From positions 1 through 7,197 of the forward strand of contig DATCDK010000001.1 of assembly GCA_036510735.1 (NCBI GenBank): a stretch of DNA of 7,197 nt. The letters run 5' to 3'. The notes beneath the pieces were generated by a model. The model did no database searches, was not told the DNA's origin, and saw only the letters and a list, made by a program, of their open reading frames with translations. Below, one piece after another: positions 1-4,627 of this stretch; position 1 is the first letter of the stretch; the number at the start of each line of letters is the position of its first letter. Both the position numbers and the translations under genes were made by a program. This DNA is from PALSA-607 sp036510735 (GTDB lineage Bacteria > Actinomycetota > Actinomycetes > Acidothermales > Acidothermaceae).

Positions 1-519
1 GGCGTCGCGGTGATCCGGGTGGGCGCGGCGACTGAAGTCGAGCTCAAGGAGAAGAAGCACCGTCTCGAAGACGCGATCTCGGCAACCCGTGCTGCTGTCG
101 AAGAGGGCATCGTCGCTGGTGGCGGCTCCGCACTCGTGCACGCCGCTTCTGCTCTCGACAACCTCGACCTCGTCGGTGACGAGGCGACCGGCGCGACCAT
201 TGTGCGCAAGGCGCTCGTCGAACCGCTTCGGTGGATCGCCGAGAACAGTGGCCTCGAGGGCTACGTCGTGACGCAGAAGGTCGCCGGCTTGCCGGTCGGT
301 CACGGACTCAACGCAGCCACCGGCGACTACGGCGATCTCATTGCTGATGGAGTCATCGACCCCGTCAAGGTGACCCGTTCCGCGCTGGCGAATGCGGCCT
401 CAATCGCGGCCCTCGTACTCACGACGGAGACACTCGTCGTGGAGAAGCCCGAAGACAGCGAGGCCGACGCGCACGGCGGTCACGGTCACAGCCACGGCCC
501 GGGCGGTCACAGCCACTAA
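1..519 (+). CDS. groEL1: Chaperonin GroEL, C-terminal part (GroEL1 type, His-rich tail); 5' end outside window
   Basis: This is the last 172 residues of a 60-kDa chaperonin (family length about 540), open from base 1 and ending in TAA. GroEL forms a double-ring ATP-driven folding chamber in the cytoplasm with GroES. Visible family landmarks are the intermediate/equatorial stretch GVAVIRVGAATEVELKEKK, the glycine-rich IVAGGGSALV nucleotide-pocket segment, and the equatorial block GVIDPVKVTRSALANAAS, whose Asp corresponds to the nucleotide-contacting Asp near residue 495 of E. coli GroEL. The usual Gly-Gly-Met tail is replaced by a His/Gly tail (DAHGGHGHSHGPGGHSH). In actinobacteria this tail type marks the GroEL1 paralogue, encoded next to groES, whereas GroEL2 is the general housekeeping copy. 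The paralogue call is inferred from the tail and neighbours; the family call is secure. The next gene starts 9 nt after the stop with no terminator between, so the two are probably co-transcribed. Confidence 0.97.
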   Translation, partial: GVAVIRVGAATEVELKEKKHRLEDAISATRAAVEEGIVAGGGSALVHAASALDNLDLVGDEATGATIVRKALVEPLRWIAENSGLEGYVVTQKVAGLPVGHGLNAATGDYGDLIADGVIDPVKVTRSALANAASIAALVLTTETLVVEKPEDSEADAHGGHGHSHGPGGHSH

Positions 520-528
520 CCTGGCGCG

Positions 529-1518
529 GTGGACTCCCACGAGACTGCTGACGAGGCTGCCCCAACAGCCCGGCGCGCTTCCGGCGCGCCGGACGCTCTG
601 GCTGGGCTGCTAGCCAAGGGCGAGCGAGCGGCGTTCCACGGACCGCCCGGCACCGCCGTCCCGCCTCTTGAAGAAGCTGTCGCACTCGCGACCAGTGGCG
701 GTCGAGTTGCCGAGGCGACGGCGGCGACCTGGCTACTCGGTGTCGCGCAAGCGTCTCGCGGTCGGTTCGGCACCGCGCTGACCCTGCTGGGCGGCGTGAT
801 GGGACCGCTGCGAGACGCGCTGTCCGGCGCCGATACCGCGCCTGAGTTGCGGCTGTTCGGCGCGCTCGCGGCGGCGACGGTTGCGAGCGTGCACCGGCAG
901 CTGGGGCGGCACACCGTTGCGTGGGAGTTCGACGCGCTCGGGTTGACCGCCGCCGACGCGCTGCCGGGGCTCGACGAAGCGGTGTTCGACTGCCGGCTGG
1001 GTCTCGCCTCTGACGCTGTGGGCCTGGGCGAGATCGAGATCGCCGGCACCGAGCTCGGCGTTGCCGCCGGCCTAGCTGAAGTGCACCCCGACTGGTGGCG
1101 GCAGCGCGTCCGCCTCGATTGGGTACGCGCCGAGATTGCGCTGCTCGAGGAGAACCCGACCGCGGCGCAGGAGGCGGCGTCCGAAGCGATCGACGCGGCC
1201 GAGCTGGCGCATGCGCCGCGTCACGTCGCAAAGGGCTTGTTGTTTCTCGGCGTCGCGCAGGCCCACCTCGGCAGTCCCGACACAGTTACCACCCTGCGAC
1301 GGGCGGCAACGCTCGCCGAGCAGCTCGGTACGACGCCGCTGATCTGGCAGGCGCGAGCGCTGGTGGGTGCCTTGCTCGCCGAGGACGATCCGGCCACCAG
1401 CGCGCGTAGTTTGCAGGCTGCCCGATCCGCGGTATTGGCTATCGCGGGCGACCTCCCTGATGACGTTCGGGAGGAATGGCTCAACCGTCCCGATATAGAG
1501 GCATTACTGTCGATATAG
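529..1518 (+). CDS. Conserved hypothetical protein, Ala-rich TPR-like helical repeat protein
   Basis: This 329-residue protein is rich in Ala and Leu, with no signal peptide or membrane segment, so it is probably cytoplasmic. After a polar N-terminus (about residues 1-22) it consists almost wholly of amphipathic helix pairs. Examples are GERAAFHGPP..VPPLEEAVALA, AEATAATWLLGVAQASRGRF..ALTLL, LRLFGALAAATVASVHRQLGR, RLDWVRAEIALLEENPTAA, and VAKGLLFLGVAQAHLG. Small residues recur in the A helices as in tetratricopeptide repeats, a fold that usually mediates protein-protein contacts. I see no catalytic motif. Its place between groEL1 and bldM matches the position of the hypothetical protein Rv3415c in Mycobacterium tuberculosis, so it may be an orthologue (inference from synteny). 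The GTG start lies 9 nt after the groEL stop without a convincing Shine-Dalgarno, which suggests translational coupling. Function unknown. Confidence 0.85.
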   Translation: MDSHETADEAAPTARRASGAPDALAGLLAKGERAAFHGPPGTAVPPLEEAVALATSGGRVAEATAATWLLGVAQASRGRFGTALTLLGGVMGPLRDALSGADTAPELRLFGALAAATVASVHRQLGRHTVAWEFDALGLTAADALPGLDEAVFDCRLGLASDAVGLGEIEIAGTELGVAAGLAEVHPDWWRQRVRLDWVRAEIALLEENPTAAQEAASEAIDAAELAHAPRHVAKGLLFLGVAQAHLGSPDTVTTLRRAATLAEQLGTTPLIWQARALVGALLAEDDPATSARSLQAARSAVLAIAGDLPDDVREEWLNRPDIEALLSI

Positions 1519-1672
1519 CTGTCCGGTTTGTCTATCAATTGCGCCATTCGGAGTAAGGGAATGGCCAGGTTCGGGCTCAGGATTGCCGCCCACTCTGCCG
1601 ATGAAAGATCCGATGGCCCAAGAGGGTGAAATTCCCCGCGGGACGATTCGGACTGGATCGGGCGGAACGCTT
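1519..1672. other. Intergenic region upstream of the bldM-like gene
   Basis: This stretch of 154 bp separates the TPR-like gene from the chosen GTG start of the response regulator. It is locally less GC-rich at its left end (around 1509-1560) than the flanking genes, which fits a promoter region. No pair of -35/-10 boxes is good enough to call. In-frame ATGs at 1583, 1601 and 1613 would extend the response regulator N-terminally, but none has a Shine-Dalgarno and the extension does not resemble the family. Confidence 0.5.
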
Positions 1673-2281
1673 GTGACGACTGTGCTCATCTGTGACGATC
1701 ATCGGCGCTTTCGCGAGCACTTGCGCCGCTATGTCGCCGCGGTGCCGGGCGTCGATCGGGTCATGACGGCGGACACCAGTGCGGAGACTTTCGTGCGGTA
1801 CGCCGCCGAGCTCCCTGCGCTCGTGCTCCTCGACGTCGCCATGCCTGACCTCGGTGGTCCGGAGACTGCCCGCCTACTTGTCTCGGCTCACCCCGGCGCA
1901 AATGTCGTCATGCTTGCTGGCACCGCGGACAGTGAAAACCTCGCCCGTGCGATGGCCGGTGGTGCTCGTGGCTACCTGACGAAGGACGTCTCGGTCGAAG
2001 AATTGTGTGCCGCGCTCGCCCACGTCGTTGTTGATGCGGGAGTCGCGCGCGCGAACAACGGACACGGCCCGGCGCAAGTCATCGATCCGCCTTTGACTGA
2101 GCGCGAACGCCAAGTTCTCGACGGCATGAGTCGCGGAAAGACGAACAACGAAATCGGTCGCGAGCTGTTTCTTTCCGAGGACACCGTGAAAACGCACGCC
2201 CGGCGGTTGTTCCGCAAGCTCGGTGTCAACGACCGCGCGCAGGCTGTCGCTCTAGGTTTTCGCAGCGGCATCGTCCGCTAA
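1673..2281 (+). CDS. bldM: BldM-like response regulator (receiver + LuxR/NarL helix-turn-helix)
   Basis: This is a DNA-binding transcription factor of 202 residues. Receiver domain, about 2-118: acidic pair D8-D9 (LICDDH), phosphoacceptor-position D54 (VLLDVAMPDLGG), and K104 (GYLTKD). LuxR-type helix-turn-helix, about 138-200: LTERERQVLDGMSRGKTNNE, then IGRELFLSEDTVKTHARRLF and RKLG. The C-terminus DRAQAVALGFRSGIVR closely matches Streptomyces BldM, which controls aerial development and has about 203 residues. Synteny agrees, because bldM lies upstream of guaB in Streptomyces. The GTG at 1673 was chosen because it puts the receiver at the normal N-terminus and gives the family length; upstream ATGs add 20-30 unrelated residues. 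A weak GGGCGG precedes it. The oddity is at the conserved Thr/Ser switch position after beta-4, which is Ala82 (VVMLAGT). Phosphorylation-independent or altered signalling is therefore plausible, as reported for atypical developmental regulators. No histidine kinase gene is adjacent. Confidence 0.9.
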   Translation: MTTVLICDDHRRFREHLRRYVAAVPGVDRVMTADTSAETFVRYAAELPALVLLDVAMPDLGGPETARLLVSAHPGANVVMLAGTADSENLARAMAGGARGYLTKDVSVEELCAALAHVVVDAGVARANNGHGPAQVIDPPLTERERQVLDGMSRGKTNNEIGRELFLSEDTVKTHARRLFRKLGVNDRAQAVALGFRSGIVR

Positions 2282-2285
2282 GCGC

Positions 2286-2304
2286 CGGTGGCCCGCTGCC
2301 GCCG
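2286..2304 (+). terminator. GC-rich hairpin just after the bldM-like stop, possible intrinsic terminator
   Basis: The segment cggtggc / ccgct / gccgccg forms a 7-bp stem (one G-U wobble in RNA) with a 5-nt loop, beginning 5 nt after the TAA. There is no T-tract, so it would be a tail-less hairpin, a form common after actinobacterial genes. Termination is inferred from position and stem only. Confidence 0.35.
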
Positions 2305-2338
2305 TCCGCCCGAGAGAGCGCTGAAGTCCTGCGCCCGT

Positions 2339-2364
2339 TAGAACGAGCGCTCGACTTCAATGCT
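2339..2364. repeat. 26-bp direct repeat, copy 1
   Basis: This copy is identical over 26 bp to 2493-2518, 154 bp downstream, and the match stops abruptly on both sides. The core is a perfect 10-bp palindrome, cgagcgctcg (2344-2353). Flanking this copy, gctgaag (2320-2326) is complementary to cttcagc (2363-2369), so copy 1 can sit inside a larger stem-loop. It is too long to be an ordinary transposase target-site duplication. Confidence 0.95.
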
Positions 2365-2397
2365 TCAGCTCCCGCCGTCCGAGGGCCTCTATTTGGC

Positions 2398-2463
2398 GCG
2401 CTTTGCTCTGTTGCGGTATCGCAACAGAGCTGAGCTGTTCCCATGCGCAGCAGAGCAAAGCGC
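2398..2463. repeat. Nested inverted-repeat cluster with two mutually exclusive hairpins
   Basis: Arm A (2398-2415, gcgctttgctctgttgcg) can pair in two ways. Its last 11 bases (2405-2415) pair perfectly with arm B, cgcaacagagc (2420-2430), around a 4-nt gtat loop. The whole 18-base arm pairs with arm C (2446-2463, cgcagcagagcaaagcgc) with a single G-U wobble around a 30-nt loop that contains arm B. Arms B and C begin with nearly the same sequence (10 of 11 bases). It could act as a terminator for either converging gene, although no T-tract follows, or be the folded core of a small repetitive element. Confidence 0.8.
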
Positions 2464-2492
2464 CTGAGACAGTGCTGCAGTTCAGCGCTTGC

Positions 2493-2518
2493 TAGAACGA
2501 GCGCTCGACTTCAATGCT
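2493..2518. repeat. 26-bp direct repeat, copy 2
   Basis: This is the second copy of the 2339-2364 repeat, with the same palindromic core cgagcgctcg at 2498-2507. It ends 8 bp before the hairpin at 2526-2547. Read on the minus strand, both copies spell Ser-Ile-Glu-Val-Glu-Arg-Ser-Phe and then a stop (TAA in copy 1, TAG in copy 2). Copy 1 has an in-frame TGA directly upstream, so it is not an intact gene there. Confidence 0.95.
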
Positions 2519-2525
2519 CGAGCTG

Positions 2526-2547
2526 GGACGGCGGGAAGCTGCCGTCC
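2526..2547 (-). terminator. Hairpin just downstream of the DUF5319 stop, possible terminator
   Basis: The bases ggacggc / gggaagct / gccgtcc form a perfect 7-bp GC-rich stem with an 8-nt loop, 9 nt beyond the DUF5319 stop on the minus strand. No T-tract follows. Part of the left arm (ggacggcggg, 2526-2535) is also the exact reverse complement of 2371-2380, the sequence just after direct-repeat copy 1, so other long-range pairings exist. Confidence 0.35.
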
Positions 2548-2556
2548 GTGCGGCCG

Positions 2557-2916
2557 CTAGCGCAGGTCGATGGTTGGCGGGCCGTCGTCGCGATCGGGCC
2601 CGTCGTCTCGCTCTGATTCCGACAGCACACCGTCAACGAAGCCACTCGCGTAGTCCCAGGCGACGTAGTCAGCGGGATCCGGCTCGTACGCGGGCTCGTG
2701 CGCGCGCAGCTGGCCGACGTCGAGCAGCTGGCGCAGATTTTGGCGGAGCAACTCCCACGCGAAGTAGTGCGGCGCTTCACATTCCCCGCAGTCGACCACG
2801 AGACCGCGTATGCCTCGCGGCTCAAGCAGCGTCTGAAAGACCTCGAGGTCGGCCAGATCGACCAGGATCTCCTCGCGGTCCTGGGGCGAGAGCGGTTCGC
2901 TCGTTGCCTCATGCAT
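2557..2916 (-). CDS. DUF5319 family protein (Rv3412-like), CxxC-containing
   Basis: This is a small acidic soluble protein of 119 residues and unknown function. The recognisable family core runs from about residue 9 to 101: ILVDLADLEVFQTLLEPRGI, then VVDCGECEAPHYFAWELLRQ, LRQLLDVGQLRAHEPAYEPD and YVAWDYASGFVDGV. Cys43, Cys46 and His50 form a CxxC-xxx-H group that could bind a metal, but only three ligands are evident. The C-terminal tail is Asp-rich. It is divergent from guaB, the same arrangement as Rv3412 and guaB2 in Mycobacterium tuberculosis. The ATG at 2916 was chosen because family similarity begins there. The frame stays open to 3057, but that extension is only translated tandem repeat (RHAVG-like units). 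A weak TAGG lies about 10 nt upstream of the ATG. No enzymatic role is assigned. Confidence 0.9.
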   Translation of the reverse strand: MHEATSEPLSPQDREEILVDLADLEVFQTLLEPRGIRGLVVDCGECEAPHYFAWELLRQNLRQLLDVGQLRAHEPAYEPDPADYVAWDYASGFVDGVLSESERDDGPDRDDGPPTIDLR

Positions 2917-2929
2917 GCCCGAAAGCCTA

Positions 2930-3008
2930 GCCGCGCAGCGGCCGACGGCGTGCCGCGCAGCGGCCCGAGCGCGGCCCGAGCGCGTGCCGCGCAGCGGCCC
3001 GACGGCGT
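2930..3008. repeat. GC-rich tandem repeat (three units) in the DUF5319-guaB divergent region
   Basis: There are three head-to-tail units: 2930-2951 (22 bp), 2952-2985 (34 bp) and 2986-3008 (23 bp). Each begins with gccgcgcagcggc, which is itself a small hairpin (gccgc-gca-gcggc), and continues with a c(c)gacggcgt-like tail. The middle unit is longer by 11 bp because gcggcccgagc is duplicated exactly (2960-2970 and 2971-2981). A degenerate fourth start (gccggcgagtgg) follows at 3009-3020. The array lies 14 bp upstream of the DUF5319 start and upstream of the guaB leader, so it occupies the space of both promoters. Confidence 0.9.
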
Positions 3009-3051
3009 GCCGGCGAGTGGACGGCGGCGGGCTGGCGACGCCAGCGCCAGC

Positions 3052-3057
3052 TAACAT
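3052..3057 (+). promoter_or_regulatory. Possible guaB -10 box (TAACAT)
   Basis: TAACAT fits the TAnnnT core of an actinobacterial housekeeping -10 and is the only AT-rich spot in the divergent region. It lies 35 bp before the guaB start, which would give a leader of about 25-30 nt. No recognisable -35 box lies at 16-19 bp spacing, which is common for actinobacterial promoters but keeps this call weak. Confidence 0.35.
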
Positions 3058-3092
3058 GGAGTCTCCTGCCCGAGGGGAAAGCAGCCGCAGCC

Positions 3093-4601
3093 GTGACAGA
3101 TTCAGCGCATGAGTTCGGCTTGTTGCCGGACAAGGTGGCCATGATCGGCCTCACGTACGACGACGTGCTGCTCTTGCCTGCGGCGTCTGACGTGATTCCC
3201 AGCCAGGCCGACACCACAACCGCGATCACCCGCAACATCTCGCTGCGGGTGCCGCTGCTGTCGAGCGCGATGGACACCGTGACCGAGGCCCGCATGGCGA
3301 TCGCCATGGCGAGGCAAGGTGGCGTCGGCGTTCTGCACCGCAACCTGTCGATCGACGAACAAGCCGCGCAGGCCGACCTGGTGAAGCGGTCTGAGGCCGG
3401 CATGATCACCAACCCGGTGACCTGCTCGGCCGATGACACGCTCGCCGATGTCGACCGACTCTGCGCGCACTACCGGATCTCCGGTGCTCCCGTCGTCGAT
3501 GCTGCTGGCGTCCTCGTCGGCATCGTCACGAACCGCGACATCAGGTTCGAGACCGATCTGTCGCGGCCGGTGCGTGACGTCATGACGCCAATGCCACTGG
3601 TGACCGCACCCGTGGGTGTGTCCGACGGCGACGCCCTTGAGCTGTTGCGCCAGCACAAAATCGAGAAGTTGCCGCTCGTCGACGGTGCCGGGCGATTGCG
3701 CGGGCTGATCACGGTCAAGGACTTCACGAAGCGCGAGCAGTTCCCTGACGCCTCAAAGGACGCAGCTGGCCGGCTACTCGTCGCTGCGGCGGTGGGCACC
3801 GGTGAAGACTCCTACAAGCGAGCCCGCGCGCTCGTCGAGGCAGGCGTCGACATCATCGTGGTCGACACTGCACACGGGCATTCGTCAGGCGTGCTCGAGA
3901 TGGTCAGCCGACTGAAGCGCGACGTAACTGTCGATGTCATCGGTGGCAACATCGCCACTCGCGAAGGGGCCCAGGCGCTGGTCGACGCGGGCGCCGATGG
4001 CGTCAAGGTCGGCGTCGGGCCCGGATCGATTTGCACGACGCGCGTGGTCACCGGAGTCGGCGTCCCCCAGGTGACCGCGATCTACGAAGCAGCGAAGGCA
4101 TGCCGTGCGGCTGGCGTTCCGGTCATCGGTGACGGCGGGCTGCAGTACTCCGGCGACATCGCGAAGGCGATCGCCGTCGGTGCCGATGCCGTCATGCTCG
4201 GCAGCCTGCTGGCGGGCGTTGAAGAGAGTCCTGGCGAACTCATCTTCATCAACGGCAAGCAGTACAAGAGTTACCGGGGCATGGGATCGCTTGCGGCGAT
4301 GCAATCGCGCGGCGAGGTGCGTTCCTACAGCAAGGACAGGTACTTCCAGGACGACGTGTTGTCCGACGACAAGCTCGTGCCCGAAGGCATCGAAGGCCAG
4401 GTGCCGTATCGCGGGCCGCTCGCCGCCGTCGTCCACCAGCTTGTTGGCGGTCTACGTTCAGCGATGGGCTATTGCGGCGCGGCCACGATTGGGCAGCTGC
4501 AGCAGGCACGGTTGGTGCGAATAACCGCGGCCGGGTTGAAGGAGAGTCATCCGCACGACGTCCAGATGACGACCGAAGCACCGAACTACTACTCGCGCTG
4601 A
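3093..4601 (+). CDS. guaB: Inosine-5'-monophosphate dehydrogenase
   Basis: The enzyme oxidises IMP to XMP with NAD+, the committed step of guanine nucleotide synthesis, in the cytoplasm as a tetramer/octamer. The 502 residues have normal family length and order. N-terminal barrel part: LTYDDVLLLPAASDV and PLLSSAMDTVTEARMAIAMA. Two CBS domains (about 104-160 and 165-220) are inserted in the barrel and in this family bind adenine/guanine nucleotides for allosteric control. The catalytic loop GVGPGSICTTRV has Cys314. The flap carries the Arg416-Tyr417 pair (SKDRYFQ), followed by KLVPEGIEGQVPYRGPL. The C-terminus AGLKESHPHDVQMTTEAPNY is typical of the actinobacterial GuaB2 class. All key residues are present, so it should be active. 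The GTG at 3093 is preceded by GAGGGG (3072-3077), rather far away at about 15 nt; no better in-frame start is seen. It is followed after 26 nt by guaB3, probably as an operon. Confidence 0.98.
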   Translation: MTDSAHEFGLLPDKVAMIGLTYDDVLLLPAASDVIPSQADTTTAITRNISLRVPLLSSAMDTVTEARMAIAMARQGGVGVLHRNLSIDEQAAQADLVKRSEAGMITNPVTCSADDTLADVDRLCAHYRISGAPVVDAAGVLVGIVTNRDIRFETDLSRPVRDVMTPMPLVTAPVGVSDGDALELLRQHKIEKLPLVDGAGRLRGLITVKDFTKREQFPDASKDAAGRLLVAAAVGTGEDSYKRARALVEAGVDIIVVDTAHGHSSGVLEMVSRLKRDVTVDVIGGNIATREGAQALVDAGADGVKVGVGPGSICTTRVVTGVGVPQVTAIYEAAKACRAAGVPVIGDGGLQYSGDIAKAIAVGADAVMLGSLLAGVEESPGELIFINGKQYKSYRGMGSLAAMQSRGEVRSYSKDRYFQDDVLSDDKLVPEGIEGQVPYRGPLAAVVHQLVGGLRSAMGYCGAATIGQLQQARLVRITAAGLKESHPHDVQMTTEAPNYYSR

Positions 4602-4606
4602 TTTTT

Positions 4607-4620
4607 CCTTCACAGAAGGG
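4607..4620 (+). promoter_or_regulatory. guaB3 ribosome binding site within a small hairpin
   Basis: AGAAGGG (4614-4620) is a good Shine-Dalgarno 7 nt before the GTG at 4628 and fixes the guaB3 start. The same bases form the 3' arm of a short hairpin, ccttc-aca-gaagg (4607-4619), with T5 tracts on both sides (4602-4606 and 4621-4625). The stem is short, so the hairpin may be marginal, but as drawn it would partly mask the ribosome binding site and resembles a weak terminator. Confidence 0.6.
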
Positions 4621-4627
4621 TTTTTCG

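Larger units (their letters stand above)
2282..2556. other. Gene-free, repeat-rich intergenic region between bldM-like and DUF5319 genes
   Basis: These 275 bp separate the convergent stop codons of the bldM-like gene (+) and the DUF5319 gene (-). I see no credible coding sequence. The stretch holds a tail-less hairpin at 2286-2304, two copies of a 26-bp direct repeat (2339-2364 and 2493-2518), a strong inverted-repeat cluster at 2398-2463, and a hairpin at 2526-2547. In the related loci of Mycobacterium and Streptomyces this interval holds the sigma factor gene sigD (plus its anti-sigma gene in Mycobacterium). Nothing resembling either gene remains here. Confidence 0.7.

Noticed and set aside
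419..1231. Long minus-strand reading frame opposite the TPR-like gene.
   Set aside because: Its product is Arg/Pro/Ala-rich without any domain, typical of the antisense shadow of a high-GC gene; the plus-strand frame has coherent helical repeats.
1577..1604. GCCGATGA resembling the -10 element of a WhiG/FliA-type sigma promoter upstream of bldM.
   Set aside because: The matching -35 (TAAA) is missing at the right spacing; only TCAG is present, so the match is likely chance.
1583..1672. Upstream ATG starts adding 20-30 residues to the BldM-like protein.
   Set aside because: No Shine-Dalgarno precedes them, the extra residues are low-complexity, and response regulators of this family begin directly with the first beta strand of the receiver.
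2339..2518. CRISPR array.
   Set aside because: There are only two repeat copies, 128 bp apart, and the intervening sequence is itself an inverted repeat; no cas gene is visible.
2443..2616. Small plus-strand reading frame of about 57 codons starting at ATG 2443 and running through direct-repeat copy 2.
   Set aside because: It is made of repeat arms, has no convincing ribosome binding site, and runs antisense into the end of the DUF5319 gene.
2917..3057. In-frame N-terminal extension of the DUF5319 protein (47 extra residues).
   Set aside because: The extension is only the translated GC-rich tandem repeat, contains no family similarity, and would overlap the guaB promoter region; the ATG at 2916 begins the conserved family sequence.
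3058..3092. Purine riboswitch in the guaB leader.
   Set aside because: The leader from the possible -10 is only about 30 nt and shows no three-way junction or purine-aptamer core.
4472..4627. Longer guaB3 starting inside guaB.
   Set aside because: The extra 52 residues are out-of-frame guaB sequence; the GTG at 4628 has a well-placed Shine-Dalgarno and matches the family N-terminus.
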